A stretch of DNA of 47,158 nt from Ichthyophonus hoferi (GCA_002751075.1 NAOQ01000132.1:74698-121855); one strand, 5' to 3'. Positions 1 through 12,498 are shown, counted from the first letter of the stretch. Numbers and translations: made by a program. The notes: generated by a model from the sequence alone, not told the origin.

Positions 1-2256
1 TTACTTTTATTGGTAGAAATTCAATATAGTTCTGCTCAGCCTCGAGATATGTTAAAATAATTATTACAATTTTTTAAATTAAAAATTAGTATTTAATTAA
101 TTAATATGCCACAGCTCAATTGCGTAAAAATGGTTTCTAAACAATGCCTACTTTCTATCCTTACTACACCTGCACTTTTCTTTATGGTGAATTGCCGTGG
201 GTTTATCGCAGCTTACTGAATGCATGGTTTGAAATTATTATAATAAACATTTATTATAAAGATTAAGTGCATTGGGATCTCCCCTAGCCTAGGCTGCTAG
301 CTATCTAATTACTGCTAACAGGGGAAGGCTTGTATATAAATATATTGTTTGTTATCGTGATTGGGCAAACTATGTTCATTTGCGGTTAAGGATCTTGTAA
401 TTAATCTTTTATAAATATGCATTTCAGAGTGTCGCATGCAAATTGTCCTAAATGTATTTCTAATACAAATAATAAAGGAGTCATTTTAGCAGATTATATA
501 TCTAGTACAGCAACTAAATGAAATCATGTGGAGCCACTTACTGAGTAATCGTAACTGACAAGTCCGGTTGGTTTTAACGGAGAATACACGTTTTTAGTAT
601 ACCGCCCCAATCATGCCGATGATGATTTGAAATGAATTGTGATTTTTATCCAGTAGGACCCAAATATGGTTAATTCTTTAAGTGCCGGCATTTGCCGCAG
701 AAATAAAAACTGGGGTGGAATTTATCAATGAATATTTCGTGTGAACTGTGCAGCGTGATTAATTTATTGAGAGTTATTTGTTAACTGATACTTTCCAATA
801 ATATATAGAGCTTTGCAGAATCTAATTATATTACTTTGTCAAAAAAAAAATATATATATAGAAAAATAACATTAAATGTTTTGATTAATCATATATCAGT
901 ATTTTGCATCTTTTATTGGATATAAATTACATAAATGAGTAGCACTTGTCCTATTGCTATTATTAGGGAAATTAAGACCAATTCTCAAAATTTAACGTAA
1001 GTGATAAGAGATAATATTATCAGCTATATACTTCATATAGAAAGCCGCAATTGCAATCAATTAATATTCATTAATAGGTGTTAAGTTGTGCGTGTATTGT
1101 TTTTAAGCGTAGGCATTGAAAGTTGTTTTACACAAGCCAAGAGCCCATTTTTCGCCTCCCGGGACAACCCTAAAACATCATGATATTCCATTGTAAGTGA
1201 GTCTATTGTTGTTTTTTTGCTTATCATTCAAATATCTTCAAATTATACTGTATTATAATATAATTTATTGTAATTTGTTATATTATATTACCTGTATTTT
1301 ATTTTGGTGGCGAATTGCAAGACTTTTATAAACCGTATTTTCATATTGCATTATTTTGTGTTGTATTGTCTTGTATGTTAATGTGCTGCTTTACCGAATA
1401 TTGAATTATCTCTATAACTATTGTTTCTACTATTCTTTAACATTCATGGTGTATACATATACAACCCTTTTATCGACATTATAGCTATGCCATTTATATA
1501 GTTATTATTCAGAGAATCTTACTATTATGGGTTTTAGGCAGGCATATCTGAATATCACCATTTCATTTCAATACGTCTTGACACGCATATTTATTTAATT
1601 TGACATTACTTTAATCACAAAGTATAGTGTTGTATTGTATAAATGAAAATGCTATCGATAATAATATATTAATAATACATAAATAAATATGGATTATGAG
1701 TTATATAGGCTTTTATAAAAGCATAATACCCTATTTATTTGATATATAGTGATTTATAATGATATAATTGTGATATATTGTGACATATCCTAATATATAT
1801 GTATATATTGATCATAAGTTAAACCTGAGATGTGCAGCTACTTTTGTGAATGAAGTCACCATATTTAGACATACTAAGGTTTAGATATATTCCTTGATAA
1901 TAACCGTAATATATATATACTATATACCATATTAGTATGTAGGCATTTAACATAAGATCTCTAATGGTATCTTGGAAATTTGCTTTTCTATGAGGACCCA
2001 ATATTTACTGCCTGTTGATAATAGTGGTTTGTACATTTTTTATATCAATTCATACATACATAAATACATACAGACATACAGGCATGCATGCATACATACA
2101 TACATACCTACACGTTATCTCTCCCTCCTTTTAAATTATATATGCTGAACTCTAAACCTATCCACAGTTCATCCTCGACTTACAAATGCTTTTCCCGGGA
2201 AGTCCAAATTAAATTGGAATCTCACTTCTGTGAGCTCTCTTTTGCGATCCCTTCTT
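1..2256. other. Gene-free AT-rich spacer
   Basis: No frame in this stretch has coding character. It is AT-rich with short runs of A (about 841-850) and (TA)n, and no splice-bounded open exon that I could recognise. The only distinct structure is the CATA microsatellite near its right end. It may hold the promoter of the glycosyltransferase gene starting at 2257, but I see no clear core promoter element. Confidence 0.6.
2051..2108. repeat. Imperfect (CATA)n microsatellite
   Basis: A tetranucleotide run of CATA/TACA units with a few CAGA and CATG variants, about 150 bases before the first ATG of the next gene. Short open frames seen across it are translations of the repeat. Confidence 0.85.
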
Positions 2257-4467
2257 ATGTTCCTTATATTGATCATAATAGTAGCAGTTTACCATCATAA
2301 ATGTATTCCTATTACTACTATAATGTCCCTTGGGGCCGACGCACCTGTCTATATTTCAAATAAAGAGATGCCGTATAACAATGATATTGATAATAATAAT
2401 AATAATAATAATAATGATAATGGGTATGATCACGACAGTAATAATGATTATGATGATCATTATGATAGTGAGAGCGATAATGATAACGAGAATAATAATA
2501 GTGAGTATGATGATAATAATGAAAATAGTCAGGACAATAACGAATTAAATATTAAAAAAGTGGAAGAGAAAGCCACCAAGTTTCCTGACTTTGCCCCAGA
2601 TGACGGTAGTGCATTATCCAACGTGGATATGATTGATTCCAGTGATCCAATCCCATTGAAGTCCCACCATACTCAGCATAACAAAGAAAACAAAATGTCT
2701 GCAAGCATAACAGATTCATCGGAAATGGTTATTGTCACTGCAGCCGATGATTCGTTTTTTCAGTCACTTACAAATATGATTGGATCTATTCATTTCTGGA
2801 ATAAAGATAAACCAATCATTGTGTACGATCTAGGACTAACTACAGAAATGAGAGAGGCTATTGGATCATGGTGCAACGTGGAGCTTCGTTGGCCTGGAGG
2901 AGTTCCACCTACATTTGCTAGACATATTCACATCCCTAAAATTTATGCATGGAAGCCATTGGCTATCAAAGACGCTCTGAAATATTATTCAAAAGTATTG
3001 TGGTTAGATGCAGGAAACAATGTTCGTGGTTCACTAGACATCATTGAAAAGTATTTGACACAAGATGGCCACTACTTAGTTCAGGGACAGGATGGAGATA
3101 TGACTCGGCACACTCACGATCTTACTATGAGGTTCCTTGGTCAGAATAAAGAAGAGTTTACAGGGAAGCCCAGTTATGCAGGTAAGACCGACTTGATTGC
3201 ATGTATATATGTGATATGATACACATATGGATGGAAATATACATAGATATAGATATAGATATAGATATATTAGTATTAATACAAGAATAGCTTCTATTCA
3301 GATATAAATCTAGATAATATAATATAATATAATATAGTGTAATATGAAGTACTATAAACTACTCAGATAACACAATATGACAAAGTATAATATAATACAA
3401 TACAATATAATATATCAATCTAATCAAATCATATTATATCCCTATGGTATTGCACTACTTCTTTTATATCATATTTCTTAACACATTTCTTATCGTTATT
3501 TCTGCCCGCCCAACGTCTTTCTTATTGAATTTTATTCCCTATCCCTCTCCACATCTTATACATTGGCATTCCTGCATCCATTTATTTTGCCTCTCGGCTC
3601 CTCTATTTATTATTATTATTACCTATCAAAAACTCAATGTAATGTGCATAGATATCATTGCAGCACAATCCATTTTCCCCTCCCTCCCATGCTCATGGTG
3701 CATACATTTCCCCTACATATATGCATGGTGATAATGATATACCAATACTAGACAATACCGTAATCTTACCCCATGCCTCACAATCCAATAAAATCATTTA
3801 GATATAATTAGCCTAGAGCACGACTAATCCCTGCATCTTATTTTTATATTTATTCCCTGACCCAATGGAGCCTTAATTATGTAACTTACATCTTACAAAT
3901 ACATAAATAATCTCTACCTATTTTTTCCAATATCATGGTTATAGTAGCTTGAGCATTCTAACATATACTGGCCTTATGGTATTTCTTCCCCTTCCGCCAG
4001 GTGGCATCCAAGGATGGGTCAAACATAGTGAAGGATATAACAGGATCTTTGTACCCGGAACACAATGTGCCCTCAATGAAAGCTGTATTGCCCCCAGTGG
4101 AACTTCTTTACACAACCATCGTTATGATCAGTCTGTATTGAGCATCCTAACCTACATCTCAGGCCTTAATGTTACAGCTCACACTGAATTACTAGCCGCT
4201 GAGAGGCATCAGGTGTCACCAGTACCCACTACACCAAGCACTATGGTAATCTTGACCTCACGGGGCCGGAATAACGACTATGTTTCTTACTTAAAGAGTG
4301 ATTGTGGCAAGGAAGGGAACAGGAATAAGGATCAGGTTGTTGATAAAAAAATATTGTTAGGGGATGGAGAGGACAGAGAAGAGGAAGAGGAGGAAGAAGA
4401 GGGAGAGGAGGGAGAGAAAAGACGGGAGGAAGAGGATGGCGTTTACGTACCAGGGAACACAGTATAG
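2257..4467 (+). CDS. Putative type II membrane glycosyltransferase, DUF1647-like
   Basis: Two exons, 2257-3181 and 4001-4467, joined by an 819-base GT-AG intron; the spliced product is about 463 aa. The ATG at 2257 is chosen because it opens directly into a hydrophobic run (residues 1-11, rich in I, L and V), typical of a signal anchor of a Golgi type II enzyme. Residues about 40-100 form an Asn/Asp-rich, low-complexity stem. The catalytic-type domain starts near 157 (MVIVTAADDSFF), followed by IIVYDLGL, YAWKPL (about 230) and WLDAG (about 249), a DxD-like site. The second exon carries CALNESCIAP and NHRYDQSVLS (about 347), which fit the C-terminal half of such nucleotide-sugar transferases. 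The tail is very acidic (Glu-rich, about 430-455). Donor and acceptor sugars are unknown. The family link is from memory of motif order; DUF5672-like or another GT-A family is possible. The next gene downstream is convergent, 957 bases away. Confidence 0.75.
3246..3269. repeat. (AGATAT)n microsatellite in intron
   Basis: Four tandem hexamers just inside the single intron of the glycosyltransferase gene, followed by further AT-rich pentamer-like sequence to about 3420. Confidence 0.8.
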
Positions 4468-4600
4468 GAGAAAAGGATGGGTTAGGATAATGCAATGTTT
4501 TACTTTTAATATAATATAAGACATCATAGGGCTATATTCTAAAGTATATGTTGTAAGATTGCTAACCACAGATGAATAAGTGGGTTCTATCAAAGCTTAG

Positions 4601-4771
4601 ATAATAAGTAGATCGATTCTGGTCATAGTATGCAGCATATGAACATTATTACGTCAACAAGAAAATAGATTAATTCGCCATCTAAATAGAGATATAATGG
4701 TATTTAAGTATTGTGCCAAGATAGACAATTCCAGTAGGTCTCTGTAACCTATTGTGACTCGAGATTAGTTA
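4601..4771. repeat. Dispersed ~170-bp repeat, copy A
   Basis: This stretch matches 41599-41765 in the same orientation over its whole length, roughly 75-80% by eye. Shared anchors include TCATAGTATGC, TTAATTCGCCATCTAAATA, TTTAAGTATTG and GGTCTCTGTRAC. It has no coding frame. Similarity fades on both sides, so it looks like an element with defined ends (MITE- or SINE-like), but no terminal inverted repeat, A/B box or target duplication was recognised. Confidence 0.7.
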
Positions 4772-5423
4772 CTTGCATAATACATGAGCAGTTACAGCAA
4801 TGAGGCAGCTAGCTAAAGAGCCATTCTAAAAAGAAGATTAGTGTCAATGTACACTGCAGTCAATAAAGAACTGGTCGACCAGCCTCCGCTCACACATACG
4901 CGGTATTTACGGCAAATACGAAGTTCTCGTAAATGTACACAAGAATACTTTGCATTTAATTATATATATATACTATACACAAAGACATTAATAGCACAGA
5001 CCATATCTATACTGTACAAGTGATATCTAATTATCTGTTGTTATTTAATTGGGGTAAGATTAATTTGCTGATTAAAAATTAGATCTCATCCAATAAGGAG
5101 CTTATTCAATAGGTTATATATATATAGTTATATACATATAGTTCTCCAAACACCATCTCCAGATACAAATACCTAGATAGAGAATATTAAATAAGATCTC
5201 GTGACTTTTGCGGCTCAATCGAATTAAACTATTAAGGTAGCTTAGCCAATCATTACACATCCACCTTAATTATGATAATAGTGCACACCACTAATTAGCT
5301 ATAATGAATCAATTTGATCTAATAACCAATAGTATTATGTGATTGGTGTAAACAAACCATAACCATATATGTGATTAAACCAGTATCATCGTCGAGTTAA
5401 AATTAAAGACGTTATATGACTAC
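4772..5423. other. Spacer between convergent genes
   Basis: Nothing coding is visible. It holds the 3' flanks of the convergent glycosyltransferase (+) and WD40 (-) genes. No clear AATAAA signal was assigned to either. Confidence 0.5.
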
Positions 5424-8400
5424 TCATTTCCAGAATCGAACGGTTTTGTCATAACTACATGATACAAGAACTTCTAATTGGCTGTTGTAGAGAAGATTCC
5501 TCTGTGGAAAAATAGATTAGTAAAGGGAAAGATAGGGAGAGGTTATAGGTCATGAGGTGAGATTACAAGAGATTAGGGGTAGGTATGGGTAAAGACGTTG
5601 TCAAAATCACTAGATAGGCAGCTAGATATTATATTCCACTATATTGTATTGTGTTATATTATATTATATCCTATCATACCCTAACCTATTCTATCCTATC
5701 ATAAATTTATACACACCAATCTAACTATCCAAATATAGCTATCAAATGAGTCATACCACTATCCCTGTATGTCCTTTTAAGGCAGCCAATCGACACTGCG
5801 TTGCAACATCGTAAACAAAGATTTGATTGGCGTGGGCAGTCTGGACAAAGAGAAAAAGAAAAAAGTTATTATAGAGATACATATAGTGTAACATAACACA
5901 ACATACCATAATATAATATAATATAATATAATATAATATGACTATAGTACCATAATGGATATATATATATATATATATATACATGCGTAGATACATACAT
6001 ACCGCATATAAATATCTACCAGTAGGATGCCAGGCTACACGAGGTTGACCTAATAGACCCAATGAAAGACCGTATAAATTACGAACCTATCAGAATCACC
6101 AACGTTAATCAATAATTAGTGTAATTAGCACAATTATGGAAACTATAGAGAAACGAATATATTACCATCAGGAGGAGAGAAAATTAATTAGGAATAAGTA
6201 TAAAAACTAATCAGAATATATACAGGTTAATTACCTAATTAGTAGAAAGAAAGAGAGACCAGGAGATAGTATATATACGAGAGAAAGAACCAATGAATGA
6301 TTCTAAAAGATACTTAATCAATTAAAAAATTAGAAAGACCAATCTGGAAAAACTTTGGTTAGTACTCATAAAGTAATAAACTCATGAATCAGAGAGAGAT
6401 AAGTCTGTTATCAACCAATCAAAGAGAGAAGAATGATACAGGGATGAGTGTGGATTGGACATAAAGTCACCAATACATTTATAGAGGGATCATACAATTA
6501 GAAAAGAGATAAATCAATATATATAAGCAAATCAAGAGAAGAGTAGATGGATGTATGAACAATCAGTATAACAAGTCAATAAATTAGTAAAATTTAAATT
6601 TAAATTTAAATATATAGAAAGAAAAAGATATTTAAAGTTATAGAGAATGGATAAATGAAACAAAATTATTAACATTATAATGGCATTTAGATGACATTCA
6701 ACCAATGAGTGAGCTTACCTGCTTGCCGCTTTTCCGAGAGTAGATTATGATTCGGTCTTTGTCTGTGGTTAGGCAAAAAAGGATTGAGTAAGAAAAATGG
6801 TAGTTTGATATTAAAATTAAGAGTCAGGAATGAGTGGATTGTTATTATATTGCAGCATAACATAACATAATATAATACATTTATTATATCATATCATATC
6901 ATGCTATATTCTAGCATAGTATATCACATTATCTTATACTATACTTTATTGTACTATATCATATAATATCATACCATATTCTATCCCATAGATATTGTCA
7001 AAGGATACCAATAACATCTGATAATAATGCAATGAAAGAAAGAGTTAAATTTAAATTTCAATTAGATTAGATTAGATTGATATAAAACTATTTATATATT
7101 ATAGATGATCTACCTACCAGTGCATACGCATACGTATTGGTCGTTTGGACTATACTTAATGTCCATTGGTGTAAAACTCACCCAATCATCCCCCAGCTCG
7201 TTCATATTCATAATACTTTCCTATTGGTTTAGGATTACCAATCTTATTATTGGTTGATGAATGATTCAAACAAACAATCAAATTGCGTAAATATAACACA
7301 CTCATTTAAACAAAATATCTTTTTATTGGACTATTTTAGATGGTATACGACTATACTACTGGTTAAATAAAAAACAAATAAAATGTATCATATATATATA
7401 ATATACATAATAGTATAAGATAATATATGGTAATATCAAGCCATACACTATAAGACAAAGTACTATGATACCACACAATACAGCATTATATATGATAAAA
7501 GGTAAGAGGAGAGCGAGGGTAAAAACCGTTAGATCAGACGATGTAAGATCCAAAAAGTGTAGACAATTATCCTCTCTGACTCCAATCACAGCTTGTTGTC
7601 CATCCTATATAGGTATTGGATTAGGATCATGTGTACATATGTACTATGATATGATGTGGTATACTATACTATACTGTACCAAAACTAATAGAATATCCAT
7701 AACTCACTGATAAAAACATACGCCAATAAAAGAGCAAATATAAACTTACATGGGAAATATCCACTGCCTCCACTATTCCCCTATATGGTATCTGTTTAAC
7801 TAGCTCGTATTGGTCGCCTTGTTCCTGGGATCTATACCATACCATATATAGGAATATCAGGATATATATACATGCATATACAGGATCATATACAAATATA
7901 CAAGGGTGCAAATAATAATATCTTAATGGTTGATTGCGATTGGATGTAGCAATATTTAAGTTTATAATAAAAAAATTAATATTAGTAATTGAGATGATCT
8001 ACCAAAGAATAATATAAAAATACAATATACTATAAATGGAAGATACTTATAAATAGAACAATATAAAATTGTAACTTACTTATAAATCGAAGCTGTCCTA
8101 TCGTAGGACGTCATTATAAAATAATCTCCATTAGGGCTAAATATAACCCGGTTAACATACCTACCAATGAAAACGAAGGATTAGTTTTTAATGTAAAATT
8201 ATAATATAAGGAAAGAATCATCGGCTACAGATCAGGTCAGGAATTAATTAGAAAGAAAAAACCAACTGAAAGTATAGTATAGTACAATTATAGCTACCTA
8301 TATGAATTGGTTATTGTAAAGATATTAATTTTAATCCAACCAAATAATAATAATAAAAATATTTTATAACCACGCCTCTCGATCGGCCCTTTAAAAACTA

Positions 8401-10135
8401 ATGCAATCACATATATATCTTATATTATATTTAAACCAATTATGTGTTGATATAACAATAGAAGAAAAGAAAGGAGGTCTAATGAAAAAGAAGAGATAAA
8501 AAATAAGCGTCGCATATGATTGGGTGGAAATCAATATATACAATTACTGTGTGTTAGTGGTACACTAAACCACTTTAAGTTCATTAAACCTATAATTAGA
8601 CATGCAACATAATATAGTATAGCATAATATAATGTAATCTAATATAGTACAATAAAATATATAAATAAATACTAATACGATTTTCCAATAAAATACATTT
8701 ATCTCATAAAACATAATATATATACGGATTCATTAAAACATACTTAGTGTGTGTAAATGATTGGATAACTTCTCCGCTAATCACATTAATGATCGCTCCG
8801 GATTTGTCCATACTTGCAGTAGCCAGGAGATGACTGAATAAAAGAGTGAGGTAATTAATAATAGAATATAATTAATTAATTAGATCGAAGGATCATATGA
8901 TTGGTGTATGGTTAAAATGGAAATGGAGGCCAGAGCTTGTCATATAGCTTAATTGATTGGATAAAAAGAAAGAAGTCAACGGAGCTCATTGGGAGAGGAA
9001 GTGTGATTTACAAGGAAATTAATTCATGAGTTAATTAATTTAATTAATTAATTAATATGACAGACAGGGAGAACAAGAGATTGAAAAAGAGATGAGAGTC
9101 TTGATTGTATATGGTATAATATAATAGAATATAATATAGTATAATATAATATAACATACCATAACATAATATGACATAAAATAAGAAACAAGAACTAGAG
9201 ATTGGTAATATGAGTAGAATTTAATTTTAATATCACCTTTTGGTTGGATGAAAACTTAAGTCCAGAATTCCACCAGTATGTGAGCCAACCTCCTTTTCGT
9301 TATCCAATCGTATAGCTCCTTTAGACCAGTCAACCACCTTAGCTACATGAATGATCTTATTGGCTCCCCCCGTAGCCAGAACTGTGATTTAATTGGTAGA
9401 ATATTTTAAATAAATAGTTAAAATCGTATAAATATAGTACCCAACAGTGAATGAAATAGTAAATGAATAGTCCAATTTAATACATATAAATAGAAATAGA
9501 AATAGAAATAGAAATAGAAATATAATAATAACTAAGAAGAATACGTATATAGAGTTATATAATATATATAATACATATAATACATTTTTACATAATATAC
9601 TAGATATACGTATAGCAGATAAACTAAATAAAACAGAGAAATCAAACAACAATCACTAATTAGAATTAGACCAAATTTATAAACTGGGTACTATCAATAG
9701 AAATAAGGGAATACACTATTAAAATCTAAAATGAACCTACTTCCATCCTTCGTAAGAGTCAATGAGATGACGTTTCCTGTGTGCACGTGGTCGATTGTAC
9801 CATATAACTGTAGTATAACAATGCTTATTGTCCAACCAGAATTCCGGAATAAAAAATTATTTGACCCTTATTTATTAAATTATATTGCCATGTGTTGAAT
9901 TGCAGTGTAACATATTACATTATACTATACTTAACTATTCCATAATATATTATACTATATTATACTATACTATACTATATTGTATTATACTGTATTATAC
10001 AATACTATACTATACTATAATATACTATACTATACTATAATATACTTAACTATTCCATAATATTTTATACCATACTATACTATATTATACTATACTTACC
10101 TCTTTGGCGTATTCATCTTCTCCTCCAATAGTGTA
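5424..10135 (-). CDS. WD40-repeat protein, 12 exons visible, N-terminus not found
   Basis: Exons on the minus strand: 10135-10100, 9807-9741, 9381-9237, 8833-8744, 8160-8080, 7831-7750, 7604-7527, 7220-7118, 6762-6719, 6086-6003, 5840-5757 and 5501-5424 (stop TGA). The frame is kept across all eleven junctions and gives 323 aa. WD40 blades are clear: HTGNVISLTLTKDG, HTGGILDLSFHP, LLATASMDKSG, VNRVIFSPNGDYFI followed by TSYDRTASIY, VAWHPTGRYLYA, IFVYDVATQCRLAALKGHTG, and the closing blade VSCSYDKTVRFW. A linker with NELGDDWVSF precedes the blade built on YSPNDQYVCV. This should form one beta-propeller acting as a scaffold; the partner and process are unknown. The first visible exon starts in phase 0 and has no ATG, so at least one 5' exon lies upstream. 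The donor of exon 7604-7527 (GTTTTT) is atypical. RPA2 lies upstream on the same strand. I do not recognise the ortholog group and give no symbol. Confidence 0.9.
5909..5939. repeat. (ATAAT)n microsatellite in WD40 gene intron
   Basis: About six AATAT-type pentamers followed at 5959-5982 by a (TA)n run, both inside the intron between exons 6086-6003 and 5840-5757. Confidence 0.8.
6592..6613. repeat. (AAATTT)n short tandem repeat
   Basis: Three to four AAATTT hexamers in tandem, self-complementary, inside an intron of the WD40 gene. Confidence 0.8.
9487..9523. repeat. (TAGAAA)n microsatellite in intron
   Basis: Six TAGAAA hexamers in the intron between WD40 exons 9807-9741 and 9381-9237. On the minus strand this gives a repeated TTTCTA pyrimidine-rich run upstream of the 9381 acceptor. 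Confidence 0.85.
9912..10096. repeat. (ATACT)n pentanucleotide array in intron
   Basis: About 185 bases dominated by ATACT/TATAC pentamers with short interruptions, filling the intron between the first two visible WD40 exons. The same unit family recurs at 11749-11972 and on both sides of the assembly gap at 30 kb. Confidence 0.85.
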
Positions 10136-11396
10136 CTGAAATTATGTTATATCAGTTTAAATAATTACAATGATTGGCAGAAGGTTCAAATTTAATGTCT
10201 TAGTTATAATAGATTAAATATTGTTTATATTTATATACATCTTTCTGTTGGTGGAAATTTGCAATTTATAATTATATATAATCATTAATTACTGGCTTAA
10301 TAACCTGCTTATAAAGTTATATCATAATGTTCAATTTCATAACTGGCCTATATATTTAAAATCCTTACCTACCCTATTCGTTTTATTTTTTTAGTATTAA
10401 AATATATTACCTCTATCTAATTGGTGTATTGAATCATATTGGACCACCCTCTCAGCCAATTCATTCCTCTTTTACACTTTGATAATTAATTTTATCGCAG
10501 CAGAGATTTAATAGTATACTATTATCCTATCCTAATAGCCATTATTACTATACTTTAAACGCAATGCATATTAATTGGTTTAAAATAACCGTAGACGCAT
10601 AATCCAGATTGGCAATCATACAAATCCATGCTTATAATTTAAAATGCTGACTTTCAACGAGTTAACCAAGAGATACATTGTATTACACATAGTCATATTC
10701 ATATACTTAAAATCTACAGACCAATAAAACACATGCATTAATTCACTCTAGTTATCATAACCACCTAAAACTATATAGACGGGTATGGAATCAAAAATGC
10801 CTCTATCCCTTTATAAAATCTGTCCAATAGTATATAATATGCATATTCGTTCACCAAACACAATAAGACAAAAAACCAATCAACCAACCAAATCACTGAT
10901 ATCCTCATCTTGCCGTTGTCTGATTGATCCTTTTGTTTTCACAGATTCATCTATTCAATAATAAAATCCCATGTTAGCTAGTCAATAAAAATGTATCCAT
11001 AACCATTAATATAAGTAGAATAGTATGTAGTATATAGGATAGTATGTAGTATAGTATGTAGTATAGTATATGAGATAGTATAGGCGAATATAATATTATA
11101 ATCCTCTAATAGTACAATAGTAAAATAATCTTATAGTACGTATACATATATGTAGGGGAGACCTCACCAGATTAATAGTGGTATATAGTAGTCGTAATGA
11201 CGTCACGACTTAAACCTATTATAGAAAGACTTGTATGCATATGATGTAAAGTGTAAGTGCAAGAGCATTTCCTTACATAGATATACATGTGGAAAAAATT
11301 GTTTGTGATTGGGTGAGTTATAAGGAGGATATTGCGTAAGCCTATACTATATAAAGATAGGATGTATGATATACGACCACAGAGTATTGTTCCTAC
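10136..11396 (-). other. RPA2 to WD40 interval; two weak candidate exons
   Basis: This interval must hold the end of RPA2 and the start of the WD40 gene, but neither is clear. Minus 10468-10411 is an open, splice-bounded 58-base stretch reading NELAERVVQYDSIHQLDR. Minus 10950-10880 is a splice-like open stretch ending in TGA (reads ESVKTKGSIRQRQ and on to the stop). Phases do not join either one to the neighbouring confirmed exons without a further exon. A region at 11020-11090 holds TATGTAGTATAG repeats. Confidence 0.3.
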
Positions 11397-12498
11397 CGAC
11401 ACGCCATTGGCGCCCTGAATAATAGTGAGATGTGTGTGGAGGGCTTGCAGGATATGGCAGGTAATCTCGTTGTAATCAGTAATCACGTTGATGTGATAGG
11501 CTATGACACTGCTGGTATTCTGGAAGGACCTCAATTGCCCTACCACTCTGATGTACACCCCCTCTCTGATAGGTAAATTGTCAGTCAGGCCGACCAGGGT
11601 GTAATATGATTGGTGTTGCTAAACTATGTGTGGGTATGTGCATAGATAATTGAATAATGCATGATAGAAAAGTGGATACTATTGGTGGGACACATTGCTA
11701 TGACCTCAAAAATGATTGTGGTGATAGCACAGGAATAAGCAGGTATATTAGTACTATAGTGTACTCTATAATGGTATAATAGTATACTAGTATAATAGTA
11801 TAATAGTAATATAGTGTATTATATGATAGTATAATAGTATAATAGTACTATAGTGTATTGTATGATAGTATGATAGTATAATAGTACTATAGCGTATTGT
11901 ATAATAGTATAATAGTACTATAGATTATTGTATAATGAATAATAGTATAATAGTATAATAGTACTATAGTGTACTGTGCAATAGTACCATCGTACAATAG
12001 GACACTATCGCTCAAGTGCGTGTATATCTACCTCCACTCTGAACGCTTCTGTGCCTCCATATCATTGTCGTCGTTGTTAACCCATAACTTCACATCAATC
12101 GACCCTGTCCCATCCTCAATCTTATATACTATATTGGTGGACTGTTGTGCTACACTAAAGATACGACCCAGTAGTGTGATCTGTAGAGAGAGAGAGAGAG
12201 GAAGAGAGGAAGAAAGGGGAGGGGGAGGGGAAGGGGGGTAACATCAAAGAGAACATGGTTAATGCATGAGGAAAGAATTTCATAGGCATATGGTGAGACT
12301 ATACTAGCTATACTCTGTAATACTATTTACCTGGTTAGGGTTCCTACCATCTATCCTCAGGGTATCATCAGCTGGGTCTAGATAGGCTCCTAATATTTGC
12401 TTAATAGTAACGGGAGGACAGGATAGAATTGGACCACCTGAGGGCTTATCTCCTCCTATAGCCCCCTCCCCTCGCATAAACCCTCCGCCTTGACTACC
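11397..12498 (-). CDS. RPA2: Replication protein A 32-kDa subunit, partial model
   Basis: RPA2 is the middle subunit of the RPA trimer, which binds single-stranded DNA in replication, repair and checkpoint signalling in the nucleus. Exons on the minus strand are 12498-12331, 12180-12032 and 11565-11397 (486 bases, 162 codons, frame kept). They give a Gly-rich N-terminal segment (GSQGGGFMRGEG) followed by an OB fold. VTIKQILGAY matches the family start (TISQLLSA). STNIVYKIEDGTG and IDVKLWV match the central strands. YIRVVGQLRSFQN and ITCHILQALHTHLTII match human KVAGHLRSFQN and THILEVINAHMVL. The first exon opens after an acceptor in phase 0 with no ATG, so a short initiating exon lies upstream (an ATG at minus 12834 was considered but lacks a donor). 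The C-terminal winged helix was not found downstream. An E2F-type palindrome lies 560 bases upstream. Confidence 0.9.
11749..11972. repeat. (ATAGT/ATAAT)n mixed pentamer array in RPA2 intron
   Basis: About 220 bases of ATAGTATAAT- and TACTATAGTGTAT-type units, lying in the RPA2 intron between exons 12180-12032 and 11565-11397. Confidence 0.85.
12185..12239. repeat. 55-base polypurine tract at RPA2 3' splice site
   Basis: Pure A/G on the plus strand except for the last bases: (GA)n passing into GGGGAGGGG blocks. On the coding (minus) strand this is an unbroken polypyrimidine tract ending in CTCTACAG at the acceptor of exon 12180. It is far longer than the usual 10-20 base tract and could adopt triplex (H-DNA) structure. 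Confidence 0.85.

Noticed and set aside
2330-2548. Alternative frame over the Asn/Asp-rich region (Ile/Met-rich)
   Set aside because: It is a frame shadow of the AAT and GAT repeats inside the glycosyltransferase exon.
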